Position numbers and translations under genes: made by a program | Shown: one piece after another, positions 33,100 through 42,335 of the stretch | Layout: every line of letters begins with the position of its first letter | How positions within the stretch are numbered: the first letter of the stretch is position 1 | Source: Methylomonas sp. 11b | Lineage (GTDB): Bacteria; Pseudomonadota; Gammaproteobacteria; Methylococcales; Methylomonadaceae | Length of the DNA stretch: 64,000 nt | NCBI RefSeq assembly: GCF_000515215.1 | Contig: NZ_KI911557.1 | Location: forward strand, 5,348,721-5,412,720 | Direction: 5' to 3' | The notes under the pieces: generated by a model | What the model was told of the DNA's origin: nothing | Database searches by the model: none | What the model saw: the letters and a program-made list of their open reading frames with translations, nothing else

Positions 33100-35219
33100 A
33101 ACCCAGTTATCCCATCATGGAGTCTTCTGCACCGTTGGACGCGCCAAGCGAAACGGTGATTTCCATGCAGTACTTGCTGGTGACACCATTTGCTGCGCTG
33201 ACTCCTGCTGAGTTACTGGCACATTTTCGCCGGCGTGCCGTGGATAATTATTTTCCCTTGCCAGCCGGAAAAGACAAACATATTGCCAGCGCAACGCCGA
33301 TTCTCAACAACGAATTTACCCTGAACAACGAAACTCATCGCTTGGGTGATGAGTTTGCTTGGCTGCATAACCCCAGCCCCGATCTGGAATGGCTGATTCT
33401 GCTGCACAAATTTTATTACTCTCGCGATCTGGCGCTGGCTTACGACTATAGCGGCGACGAGCGTTATGCCGATAAATGGGTGGCCTTGGTCAGTTCTTGG
33501 ATTGAGCAGGTGCCGGACGGTTTTTTGAATAGCCAGGTGACCGGCCGCCGTTTGCAGCAATGGCTGCTGGCTTATCACTATTTTGTGCCAGGTCGGAACT
33601 GTTCGCTTGTGACCGCCGAATTTTTGCTGCATTTTTTGGCTTCGATACAGTCGCAGGCAGTGTTCCTCAGCAACCATTTAACGCCGGCAGGTAATCACCG
33701 CACTATCGAATTGTCGGCGATTTTCACGGTGGCGGTTTTGTTTCCCGAGCTCAGTGCCTCGGCGGAGTTACTGGCGTTTGCCCAACGCGAATTGCTGGAC
33801 AATTTACGCCAGGATTTTCTGGCGGACGGCGTGCAAAAGGAACTATCTACCGACTACCACCACACGGTATTGAAGAACTTTCTGCGGGTCCGGGAGCTGG
33901 CGAAATTAAACAGGTTGACACTGCCCGCGGAGTTCGACGCTTTGATGCGTGAAGCGTTGAAATTTTCCATTTATGCCCACAAGCCGGACGGTTGGCTGCC
34001 GGCCATCAATGACGGCGACATCAACAGTTATCTGGGATTACTGCGCAAAGCGGAACCTTACTATCCCAGCGACGCACTCAGCTATGTACTTAGCCAGGGA
34101 AAAGTTGGCAAGCCGCCAATGCAACGTTCGCGTCTATTCGCCGATAGTGGTTACTGCATTCTGCGTAGCGACTGGAAGGAGCAGCCTTATGCAGACGGGC
34201 GTTATCTGTTTTTCGACTGCGGCCAGTTGGGTTTTGGCAGCCACGGCCATTACGACTTATTAAATTTTGAAATGGCCGCTTTCGGCCGCTCTTTAATTGT
34301 CGACCCAGGGCGCTACACCTATCACGAACATGAAAGCGACGGCATCAATTGGCGACATGCCTTCAAAGGCACTGCGGCGCACAACACCGTCATGGTGGAC
34401 GGTAAGGATCAGATGGTCTACCGATGTCATGAGCCGGTCGGCCCGCAACCAATAGCTTCGGTGTTAAGCTTTGAATCCAACCAGGGTTTTGATTTTGTGC
34501 ACGGTCGTGCTCTGAGTCCGCTCTACGAGGTGGATCACCAGCGCAGCATGTTCTTTGCAGAAACCGAATATTGGATTGTCAGCGATGTGTTGCTCGCCAC
34601 CGACGCGCATCGTTACGAACAATTTTTCCATTTGGGACCGGAAGTGCAGGGCCAAACCGCATTACAAGGCCAGGGTATTCGTGCGCCAAACCTGTTGATT
34701 GTCCAAGCCAGGCGCGCCGAGATTGAAATAAGTGTAAAACCCGGCTGGGTGTCGCCGGAATATGGCGTAAAGCAGCCAGCGCCTGTCGTGAGCTTTAGCC
34801 AGGAAAGTTCCGGTAGCGGCTGGTTTCAAACCGTCCTTTATCCCTATAAAGACAGCGCTCCAATTTTGCACGTGGAGACTATACCAGTAACCGGTCTGGG
34901 GCAATCCGTGTCCGCCACGCAGGCTTTGGCGCTGAGTATCATCATTCAAGCAAAGACCACGTGTTACCACGACTACTTTTTCGTCGCCAATCAGTCCTGT
35001 TTATCGGAATACCGCTTTGCCGATGTGACTTGCCGGGCACAAGTCGTGTTTATTCGCCGGGATGCCGAAGGCGGAATCCATAGCGTGAGGGCTTATGCGG
35101 CGGAATGGCTGGAAATTGCTGGACGCACATTACTGGATAGCAGCGGCAATCCGGTTTGCCTGAATTACGCCAATGGCCAGCTGCACATCGACGCCATCTA
35201 TGGGAGCTTGCCGGCATGA
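33096..35219 (+). CDS. Heparinase II/III / alginate-lyase-like protein (copy 2)
   Basis: 707 residues, paralogue of the preceding gene along its whole length: LHNPSPDLEWLILLHKFYYS, GNHRTIELSAI, ELSTDYHHTVL, SHGHYDLLNFE, RSLIVDPGRYTY. The same candidate catalytic residues are retained. The N-terminus carries about 20 extra residues. Again no signal peptide. ATG 33096 overlaps the upstream stop (ATGA) and its own TGA overlaps the next ATG (35216), so translation is coupled. The pair may act on two linkages of one polymer or form a heterodimer; inference only. Confidence 0.87.
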   Translation: MKPSYPIMESSAPLDAPSETVISMQYLLVTPFAALTPAELLAHFRRRAVDNYFPLPAGKDKHIASATPILNNEFTLNNETHRLGDEFAWLHNPSPDLEWLILLHKFYYSRDLALAYDYSGDERYADKWVALVSSWIEQVPDGFLNSQVTGRRLQQWLLAYHYFVPGRNCSLVTAEFLLHFLASIQSQAVFLSNHLTPAGNHRTIELSAIFTVAVLFPELSASAELLAFAQRELLDNLRQDFLADGVQKELSTDYHHTVLKNFLRVRELAKLNRLTLPAEFDALMREALKFSIYAHKPDGWLPAINDGDINSYLGLLRKAEPYYPSDALSYVLSQGKVGKPPMQRSRLFADSGYCILRSDWKEQPYADGRYLFFDCGQLGFGSHGHYDLLNFEMAAFGRSLIVDPGRYTYHEHESDGINWRHAFKGTAAHNTVMVDGKDQMVYRCHEPVGPQPIASVLSFESNQGFDFVHGRALSPLYEVDHQRSMFFAETEYWIVSDVLLATDAHRYEQFFHLGPEVQGQTALQGQGIRAPNLLIVQARRAEIEISVKPGWVSPEYGVKQPAPVVSFSQESSGSGWFQTVLYPYKDSAPILHVETIPVTGLGQSVSATQALALSIIIQAKTTCYHDYFFVANQSCLSEYRFADVTCRAQVVFIRRDAEGGIHSVRAYAAEWLEIAGRTLLDSSGNPVCLNYANGQLHIDAIYGSLPA

Positions 35220-36550
35220 ACCAAGACCCACATTTCCCGCAAATGGCCGACGCGCTGAATCCGGCGGTGATGGGACCACTACTGGCCTGGTTGCTGGATA
35301 TGCCCGGCATTAAAACTGGTCATGTTGAATGTGGCATTGGCGAAAAACGCCATAAGCCAGGGAAAAGTCTGGTGATCGGCTATCGGCTTGATAGCCGACT
35401 AGGTCTAAACACCCAATCGCGGTATGTGACCGGCTGCCTATGTCCGCCGGACTCGGCGAGCCGGGAGTTTGAATTGGAACGCAGCAAACGGCCGGATCTG
35501 GCGGCAAGGGCGCTAACGGTTTTGCACGAGCCGGCGATGCTGGTTTGGGCATTTCCTTATGATAGAAAGCTGATTCATTTGCCAGCCCTGTTAGATGAGG
35601 CGTTTATCCAAACCTGGCTTGGTGCGCATGATCTAGCTGGGTATGAGCGGGTTCAGGCGGTCGAATCCGAAGTTTTGCATTATCTGGCTGAGCGTTCCTG
35701 CATGATCCGCTACCGTGTGGCGTTGGTCGGATCAGATGACCACCGCTTGCTGTACGCGAAGAACTACGCCGACGATAGCGGCCGCGACGTGTTCGCGGTG
35801 ATGCGGCAATTGTGCAGCCAATTCCCCTGGGGCGCCAAAGCTCTGGCCTACGACGCTGAAACCCGCACGCTCTGGCAGTCGCCTGTCCCAGGCACGACAT
35901 TGTGCTGGGCCGATTTGCAAGCTGCCGAGGGCCGGGCATTATCCGGGCGAATCGGCCAGTGTGTGGCGGCGTTTCATGCCTGCGAAATCGACACCTCAAA
36001 ACGTTTCAGCCAAAGCGATGTTTCCGAAGGCCTCCTGGCAACCGTTAGGCTCGCCGAACAATCCCGCCTGGAAACCGCAAAACTTATCGAACGATTGGTA
36101 GACGGCTTGTTGGCGCAAGCACCTAATCTCCCGGAATCGGCCCTGACGACGATTCACCACGATCTGAAACTGAATAACTTTTTAGTAAATGGCGACAATC
36201 TGGGGTTGATCGACATGGATTGCGTCTGCCTGGGCGACCCGATAGTCGATTTGGCTAGTCTGATCGCCAATTTTTATCTGCACGGCCTGCGCGAAGGCGA
36301 CGCTATCGAGCAGGTACACCTGCTAGTGAATCAACTGGTTAGTACTTACCGGACGCATAGCGTCCTTGCTATTTCATTGTCTGCCTTGCGTTGGCAAGTG
36401 GCGGCGGCGCTGATTCACGAAGTCACTCGCCGCAGCTTGCGGCAAATGGATGAGTTACGTATCGCGCATATAGAAAGTTATTTAGGGCTTGCCGCTAGTT
36501 ACCTGGCGCGCAGTCAACAGCCAACAGGGGGCAACGATGCACTCGTTTGA
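35216..36550 (+). CDS. APH-fold phosphotransferase (kinase-like), copy 1
   Basis: 444 residues. The C-terminal half is an aminoglycoside-phosphotransferase-type kinase: nucleotide-binding Lys in LLYAKNYAD, catalytic loop IHHDLKLNN and metal-binding IDMD before GDPIVDLASL. The N-terminal ~170 residues are specific to this locus and are echoed in the gene at 37178. Substrate is unlikely to be an antibiotic here; a sugar, lipid carrier or polymer precursor is more plausible given the neighbours. ATG 35216 overlaps the previous TGA; the 3' end overlaps the phosphatase gene by 14 bp. Confidence 0.8.
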   Translation: MNQDPHFPQMADALNPAVMGPLLAWLLDMPGIKTGHVECGIGEKRHKPGKSLVIGYRLDSRLGLNTQSRYVTGCLCPPDSASREFELERSKRPDLAARALTVLHEPAMLVWAFPYDRKLIHLPALLDEAFIQTWLGAHDLAGYERVQAVESEVLHYLAERSCMIRYRVALVGSDDHRLLYAKNYADDSGRDVFAVMRQLCSQFPWGAKALAYDAETRTLWQSPVPGTTLCWADLQAAEGRALSGRIGQCVAAFHACEIDTSKRFSQSDVSEGLLATVRLAEQSRLETAKLIERLVDGLLAQAPNLPESALTTIHHDLKLNNFLVNGDNLGLIDMDCVCLGDPIVDLASLIANFYLHGLREGDAIEQVHLLVNQLVSTYRTHSVLAISLSALRWQVAAALIHEVTRRSLRQMDELRIAHIESYLGLAASYLARSQQPTGGNDALV

Positions 36551-37181
36551 TCGGCCCTTACGCATATATTTAGCCAGGCACGGCCAAAGCGAGCTGAATC
36601 TTCAAAAACGCATCTCCGGCCAGGCCGACGCCAGTCTGGCGGCCAAAGGTCTGGAGCAAGCCCAGGCGTTGGCTGATGTATTGAAACAGGAAACCTTGAG
36701 CGCGATTTATAGCAGCAGCCTGACCCGCGCGATACAGACAGCCAGCCCCACGGCCACCATGCACAGATTATCCATTCAGAAGTTGGACGACTTGCGGGAA
36801 ATTGGTTTAGGCATTTTAGAAGGTCGCCATGTCGATAAGCGCGACCCCGAAGCCTGCCGGTTGTGGGCCGCTCGAGAACTTGACAAACAAGGCTTTAGCG
36901 TACCGGGCTCCGAAGGCTATTTGGCTTTTACGGCTCGGGTTCTGGGCTGTTTGGATTCGCTCCTGAGCAATAGTCGCGGGGCGATTCTGCTCGTTGGTCA
37001 TCGCAACACCAACGAAGTGATACTGGCCCGGTTGTTGGCTAACGATTTTTCCTGCGCAGCCGAGATCAATGTCAAAAACAAATACTTGTACGTTATCGAT
37101 TTGGCGGCCCGGCCCGAAGTCATGACCATTCGTTTAGGCGGCGAACATCACGGCCAACAATATCCGGGGCTGAGAACATGA
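36537..37181 (+). CDS. Histidine phosphatase (phosphoglycerate-mutase-like) family protein
   Basis: 214 residues from ATG 36537, with AGGGGG upstream. The RHG active site is YLARHGQSELN, with SSSLTRAIQTA, an acid/base Glu in GLGILEGRH and the second catalytic His in LVGHRNTNEV. Such enzymes remove phosphate from small molecules or proteins. It sits exactly between two related APH-fold kinases, with overlaps on both sides (14 bp and ATGA). The arrangement strongly suggests a phosphorylation/dephosphorylation step tied to polymer synthesis; substrate unknown. Confidence 0.88.
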   Translation: MHSFDRPLRIYLARHGQSELNLQKRISGQADASLAAKGLEQAQALADVLKQETLSAIYSSSLTRAIQTASPTATMHRLSIQKLDDLREIGLGILEGRHVDKRDPEACRLWAARELDKQGFSVPGSEGYLAFTARVLGCLDSLLSNSRGAILLVGHRNTNEVILARLLANDFSCAAEINVKNKYLYVIDLAARPEVMTIRLGGEHHGQQYPGLRT

Positions 37182-38461
37182 GCAATCCACTGGACCAATT
37201 TGCGCCCCTACTGGATTCGGAATTGATGGCCTCGGCGCTGCAACGGCATTTGCCCGAATGCCTGGCAGGCGACTGGCAGGTGACGGGCTGTGAAATTCAA
37301 CATCCGCGTTACAAAACTTATCGGCTTGCTGAAAACCTTGAGCGTTCGTTTTTGGCACTGGTCTACCACTTGCGTGGCCGGCAATTGCCATCATCCATTG
37401 CCGATCAGCGTATCTTTTACGCCCGGGCCTACTTAGGCCAGCGCAGCCATCAGGCATTTGCCCAAGCCCAAGCCAGCGGTGAAAATGCGATTCATCTGGC
37501 GGAACTGGGCATGGTCGGCTGGCGCTTTCCGAACGATCCGGCTATGCCCTGGTTGGCGCGACTGATGGATAGCGGGCAGATTCCCGAGTTGGGTCAACCG
37601 CTATTGTCGGCTATCGAAATCGTCAATTACCGGCCGGAAATCCGTTGCACGGCGCGATACCGATTCGCTGCCTGCGAAGCTCAATCGGCGCGGGTGGTTT
37701 ACGGTAAAACTTACGCCGATGAGCGTGGGCGGACGGTTTACGACAATCTGCATGTACTGCAAAAGCAATCCCAGTCAGACGCATCCTTTATCATGCCTGC
37801 AGCCTTGGCGTATACCGCCGACCACCATACTTTATGGTTGGAAGGCTTGCATGGCCAAGCTTTGGCGGAGCTGGATTTCGTCGCCGGTGTTGCAGACAAA
37901 ATCCCGGCAATAGCCAATGCACTTGTCGCATTTCACCAACTCACGCCACCGTCGCTGCCCGTAGTTACCTCGCAGCAACAGCTGCAAGAATGGCACAAGA
38001 AAGCGGATAAATTGAGCCACGCCTATCCCGCCATCCAGTCGGCGCTGACTTCGTTACTTGCCGAATTGCGCCAAAATCGCCCGGTGTTTGAAATACTGGG
38101 TTTGATTCACGGCGACTTTCATATCGATCAATTGCTGGTTTTGCCGAACGGCAGTTTAGCGCTCTTCGATTATGACGAATTAGCCCTTGGCGACCCGTTG
38201 CAGGATTTGGCTAATTTCGCGGCGGATTTATACAACTATCCCTATTCCATTACTGCGATAGACCGACTGGTCCAGCAGCTGTTTGCCGCCTATGCGTCTT
38301 TCTACCGAAGTCAAATCGATTCACAGCGTTTTGCCTGGCACCTGCGCGGGCAATTACTGACCCGCGCTTACCGCGCCTTCATCCAGCAAAAATCGGCAAC
38401 CCAGCAACGGGTTGCCGATTTTATTGCCCTGGCTTTGCGTCCCTGGCCGCTGGCCGGCTGA
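37178..38461 (+). CDS. APH-fold phosphotransferase (kinase-like), copy 2
   Basis: 427 residues, distant paralogue of the gene at 35216. Nucleotide-binding Lys in VVYGKTYADERGR parallels AKNYADDSGR of copy 1. Catalytic loop reads IHGDFHIDQLLV and metal site LFDYDE before LGDPLQDLAN. The loop has Gln where most APH kinases have Asn (HGDxHxxN), which may weaken or alter metal binding. Start overlaps the phosphatase stop by four bases. Probably a partner kinase or a regulatory pseudo-kinase in the same pathway. Confidence 0.78.
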   Translation: MSNPLDQFAPLLDSELMASALQRHLPECLAGDWQVTGCEIQHPRYKTYRLAENLERSFLALVYHLRGRQLPSSIADQRIFYARAYLGQRSHQAFAQAQASGENAIHLAELGMVGWRFPNDPAMPWLARLMDSGQIPELGQPLLSAIEIVNYRPEIRCTARYRFAACEAQSARVVYGKTYADERGRTVYDNLHVLQKQSQSDASFIMPAALAYTADHHTLWLEGLHGQALAELDFVAGVADKIPAIANALVAFHQLTPPSLPVVTSQQQLQEWHKKADKLSHAYPAIQSALTSLLAELRQNRPVFEILGLIHGDFHIDQLLVLPNGSLALFDYDELALGDPLQDLANFAADLYNYPYSITAIDRLVQQLFAAYASFYRSQIDSQRFAWHLRGQLLTRAYRAFIQQKSATQQRVADFIALALRPWPLAG

Positions 38462-38481
38462 ATTCATCAGGAAAACCGCTT

Positions 38482-40284
38482 ATGACCAAGCAAATTCAAC
38501 CAACAAGCCGCTTCAAGCAGATAGTTTTTGCACATCTGCGCCGGGTGCGAGGCAGTATTTTTGCCGCTATTGTCTGTATTTTAGGTTCCACGCTAACCAG
38601 CCTGATCGTGCCCTGGCCGCTGAAGCTGATTTTCGACCATGTGTTACTTAATCATCCGCTGCCCGCACATCTGGCGCCCGCGCAACCGTTTCTGCATGGC
38701 GGTAGCGAGCAAGCGTTGTGGATACTTTGCGGCAGCATGGTGGTGATTGCGTTATTCAAAGGCGTGTTTTCCTACTACCAGCTGTTTCTGACCTCACGCA
38801 TCGGCTATTTGCTGGTCTACACCTTGCGCAGCGAGTTGTTCGACCATCTGCAACGCCTGTCGCTGGCATTTCACAGCAGCACGCCATCCGGGGAGTTGCT
38901 TAACAAACTCACCAGCGATACCAACACCTTAAAGGATGTTTATGCCGATTCGGCCTTGACCTTTACCACCCACGTGCTGACCGTGTTGGGCATGTTTGCG
39001 ATCATGTTTAGTCTGAGCGCGAAGCTGAGTTTGATTGTACTGGCCAGTTTCCCGGTGCTGTGCCTGGCGATTGTGATGATTTATAGCCGGGTCAAACGCT
39101 CGGCGCGCAAACAACGCCATAACGAAGGGCGCTTGGCATCGCGGGTCAGCGAACTGTTGAACGCCGTGCCCCTGGTGCAAACCTACGGCATGGAAGATGT
39201 CGAACGCGAGCGCTTTGATGTGGAAAGCAGTCAATCGATGACCGAAAGCGTCCGCACCGCGCGCATCGAGGCCGGGGCGACCCGGATGATCGAAATCATC
39301 AGCGCAGTGGGTACCGGCATCGTGGTGTTGTTCGGCTGCCTGCAAGTGTTTGCCGGGGTACTAACCCCGGGCGACGTGCTGGTGTTTAGCTCGTATATCG
39401 CCCAGATGTATCAACCGATTCGGCAAATTACCCGCTTGTCAACGCGCTTTTCCAAGGCCAGCGTCAGTATCGAACGCATCAGCGAAATCCTCGATACCGA
39501 GCCGGATATCCAAGATCCGCCTGATGCGGTGGTACCTAAAGGTCTGCGCGGCGAAATCGAGTTCAGCAACGTATCCTTCGGCTATCCGACCGGCAAACCC
39601 ATCCTACGGGATATTTCCTTTCATATTCAACCCGGAGAACGGGTGGCCTTAGTCGGCGCCTCCGGGGCCGGCAAATCGACCATCGCCCGCTTACTGATCC
39701 GGCTTTACGATCCGCAGCAGGGCAGGGTGAGGATCGACGGGATCGAGGTCGGACGCTACCAACGCGCCGGCTTACGCCGGGAGATCGGCGTGGTGTTGCA
39801 GGATTCGATTCTGTTCGGCACCAGCATTCGCGAGAACATTGGTTACGGCAGCCCGGACGCGACGATCGAAGACATTGAAGCGGCCGCTACTATGGTGCAC
39901 GCCGACGAATTCATCCGCAATCTGCCGGATGGTTACGACACGGTATTAGGCGAAAGCGGCGGTAATCTATCCGGCGGCCAACGCCAACGGCTATGCCTGG
40001 CGCGGGCCTTGTTGCGCAAATCCTCGATTCTGATTCTGGACGAGCCGACTTCTGCGGTGGATGCCCAGTCGCAAGCCTTGATTCGCGATGCTATCGACAA
40101 TCTACATGGCGGTAAAACCGTGCTGGTGATTGCCCATCAGTTTCACACCATCCGTAATTTCGACCGGATTTTAGTGCTCAAGCAAGGCGAGATTATCGAG
40201 CAAGGCAGCCACGAGGCCTTGATGCAGATGGGCGGCCATTATCACGAACTGTATAAACTCCAACACGGGTTGCGTGCCGCATGA
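38482..40284 (+). CDS. MsbA-like ABC transporter (fused permease-ATPase)
   Basis: 600 residues. An N-terminal six-helix exporter domain (about 20-320) is followed by the ATPase: Walker A GASGAGKST, Q-loop VLQDSILFG, signature NLSGGQRQR, Walker B ILILDEPTSAVD and the switch His in VIAHQFHT. The half-transporter would work as a homodimer in the inner membrane, flipping a lipid-linked glycan or exporting another product of this locus. AGGAAAA lies before ATG 38482; the stop overlaps the next glycosyltransferase by four bases. Confidence 0.92.
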   Translation: MTKQIQPTSRFKQIVFAHLRRVRGSIFAAIVCILGSTLTSLIVPWPLKLIFDHVLLNHPLPAHLAPAQPFLHGGSEQALWILCGSMVVIALFKGVFSYYQLFLTSRIGYLLVYTLRSELFDHLQRLSLAFHSSTPSGELLNKLTSDTNTLKDVYADSALTFTTHVLTVLGMFAIMFSLSAKLSLIVLASFPVLCLAIVMIYSRVKRSARKQRHNEGRLASRVSELLNAVPLVQTYGMEDVERERFDVESSQSMTESVRTARIEAGATRMIEIISAVGTGIVVLFGCLQVFAGVLTPGDVLVFSSYIAQMYQPIRQITRLSTRFSKASVSIERISEILDTEPDIQDPPDAVVPKGLRGEIEFSNVSFGYPTGKPILRDISFHIQPGERVALVGASGAGKSTIARLLIRLYDPQQGRVRIDGIEVGRYQRAGLRREIGVVLQDSILFGTSIRENIGYGSPDATIEDIEAAATMVHADEFIRNLPDGYDTVLGESGGNLSGGQRQRLCLARALLRKSSILILDEPTSAVDAQSQALIRDAIDNLHGGKTVLVIAHQFHTIRNFDRILVLKQGEIIEQGSHEALMQMGGHYHELYKLQHGLRAA

Positions 40285-41492
40285 ACCAACATAAACCGCG
40301 ATTACTCTTGTATTGCCAACACTCGCTGGGCATGGGCCATTGGGTCAGAGCCATGACCTTAGCCAATGCCTTGAGCCGCGAATTTCGGGTGACCTTCCTG
40401 AACGGCGGCCGCGCACCGGATCATCAGGCTGCCGTTACCGATCTGGATATGCTGAATCTGCCGCCGCTAGGCATGGGTGAAGATCATCAGCTGTATAGCC
40501 AGGATGAGCGTTACAACGTCAACGAAGCCTTGGCGATGCGCCGGCAATTGATACTGGATACCTATGCGTTACTCAGACCAGAAGTGGTGTTGATCGAATT
40601 GTTCCCGTTCGGCCGCAAGAAATTGGCCAGCGAGTTGTTGCCGCTCTTGAAAGCCGCGCGCCGCGACAAGTATGCCCGGCCCCTGGTGCTATGCAGTCTG
40701 CGCGACATCATGGTTAACGCCCGTAAAGACCAAAGCCGGCACGACGAACGGGCGCGCTGGATAACGGATCGCTATTTCGACGGACTGTTGGTACACGCGG
40801 ACCCTAGGTTTGCCCGATTGGAAGACAGTTTTAAGCCTCGCCATCCGTTGAAAACGCCCCTACTTTACACGGGTTTTGTCGGACCGCGTCGCACCACGAC
40901 AGCGATAAAACCGCCCCGCCTTGGGGTGTTGGTATCGGCTGGCGGTGGTATGGTCGGCGCATCCTTGTTTCAAGCGGCGGTTCAGGCACATGCCGTCAAT
41001 TGGGCAAGTGAAAGATTGCCGATGACCATCGTCGCCGGACCGTTTTTGCCGGAAGCCGATTGGCAGGCGTTATCGGTGCAAGTCGAAGGCAGGAAAGGTC
41101 TCACGCTGCTGCGTTCGGTGCCGGCTATGCAGCCTTTGCTGGAGGCGCACAGTGTGTCGGTAAGTCAATGCGGCTACAACACGGTGATGGACATCCTCGA
41201 ATCCCGCACGCCGGCTTTGGTCGTGCCGTTTCTGCGCGGTCAGGAAGACGAACAAACTCAGCGGGCGGAAAAATTGGCGCAATTGGGTTTGGTGAAGGTA
41301 ATGAATCCGGCGGAATTGACTGGTCAGCACCTGGCGGAAGAGATTTTGCAATTGCGGGATTTTTCGCCCAATCCAGCCGGCCTGGATTTGGCCGGTGCTG
41401 ACAATACCGTGTGCTTGATTCAACAATTACTTGGCGGCAAATCGGATTCGAGCGGTCAATCGCTAGTACAGGAGTGCGCCCATGCTTGCTGA
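40281..41492 (+). CDS. GT28/MurG-like glycosyltransferase, second of the polysaccharide locus
   Basis: 403 residues. N-terminal LLLYCQHSLGMGHWVRAMTL and C-terminal VSQCGYNTVMDILESRTPAL, then GQEDEQTQRAEKL, mark a GT-B enzyme related to the genes at 28449 and 43870. No signal peptide or membrane helix. Coupled to the ABC transporter upstream (ATGA) and overlapping the deacetylase gene by 11 bp downstream. Specificity unknown. Confidence 0.8.
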   Translation: MNQHKPRLLLYCQHSLGMGHWVRAMTLANALSREFRVTFLNGGRAPDHQAAVTDLDMLNLPPLGMGEDHQLYSQDERYNVNEALAMRRQLILDTYALLRPEVVLIELFPFGRKKLASELLPLLKAARRDKYARPLVLCSLRDIMVNARKDQSRHDERARWITDRYFDGLLVHADPRFARLEDSFKPRHPLKTPLLYTGFVGPRRTTTAIKPPRLGVLVSAGGGMVGASLFQAAVQAHAVNWASERLPMTIVAGPFLPEADWQALSVQVEGRKGLTLLRSVPAMQPLLEAHSVSVSQCGYNTVMDILESRTPALVVPFLRGQEDEQTQRAEKLAQLGLVKVMNPAELTGQHLAEEILQLRDFSPNPAGLDLAGADNTVCLIQQLLGGKSDSSGQSLVQECAHAC

Positions 41493-42321
41493 TTGGCTTA
41501 CACCGGTCCGAGCGGCATTGGATGCCCGAGATCAAGCCATAGAGATTTTCTTTCGCGACGACGACGCCGGCTGGGATGATGGGCGGCTCTATGCATTGCT
41601 GGATTGCTTTCGAGATTGCAATGTACCCATCGATCTTGCAGTGATTCCCGATGCGCTAAGTCCGTCACTTGCTGGCTCGTTACTGGGACGTTGGCGGCGA
41701 AACCCATTTCTGTTGGGCTTACATCAACATGGATACAGCCACAACAACCATGAAACCCAAGGCCGCAAATGCGAATTTGGCATCAGCCGCAGCGAAGAGC
41801 AACAATTTAAGGATTTGTCGGTTGGTAAACAGCAGCTTGAGTGCTTGTTCGGGTCGGCACTGGACAGGATTTTCACGCCGCCCTGGAATCGTTGTAGCCA
41901 GTCCACGGCCGACAGTTTGCTTAAACTGGGTTTTCAAGCCCTGTCGCGCAACCGCAGCGCGGCGCCACTCCATATCGGGGCATTGCGGGAAATTCCGGTA
42001 GCTATCGACTGGTGCGGGATCAGAATCAAATCCGCGCAACCCTGGCTTGCGCTGGGCCAAGCCGTTGCTGATGTGTTGTATCCAGAGTATCCGGCCCCCC
42101 TGGGCATTATGCTGCACCACGCAGTGATGGGGGTAGACGACCTTGAGCATCTGCAAGCCTTATTGCAACTATTGCGTGAACATCCCACTACACACTGCCG
42201 CTTGATGCGCGAATTTTTATGCGAGCCAAAAGCGGTTGATGCACCGGCGTCTGCGTTTCCGCTCGAGCCCCAAGCTGTGCTGACCGCTATGCAGTCATAC
42301 CTCCTAACCAAACCACTCTGA
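41482..42321 (+). CDS. Polysaccharide deacetylase-family protein
   Basis: 279 residues. The catalytic Asp pair is in FFRDDDAGWDD, the metal histidines in HQHGYSHNNHE (H-x4-H), and FTPPWNRC matches the PPWN motif of the NodB-like fold. These enzymes remove N- or O-acetyl groups from sugars. No signal peptide is evident, so it may act on a precursor in the cytoplasm. AGGAG precedes ATG 41482, which overlaps the glycosyltransferase 3' end by 11 bp. Substrate is presumably this locus's polymer. Confidence 0.85.
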   Translation: MLADWLTPVRAALDARDQAIEIFFRDDDAGWDDGRLYALLDCFRDCNVPIDLAVIPDALSPSLAGSLLGRWRRNPFLLGLHQHGYSHNNHETQGRKCEFGISRSEEQQFKDLSVGKQQLECLFGSALDRIFTPPWNRCSQSTADSLLKLGFQALSRNRSAAPLHIGALREIPVAIDWCGIRIKSAQPWLALGQAVADVLYPEYPAPLGIMLHHAVMGVDDLEHLQALLQLLREHPTTHCRLMREFLCEPKAVDAPASAFPLEPQAVLTAMQSYLLTKPL

Positions 42322-42335
42322 TTGGCCTTTCGTTC

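Noticed and set aside
35216..38461. Aminoglycoside resistance genes
   Set aside because: The fold is APH-like but the setting in a polysaccharide operon and family divergence argue against an antibiotic substrate.
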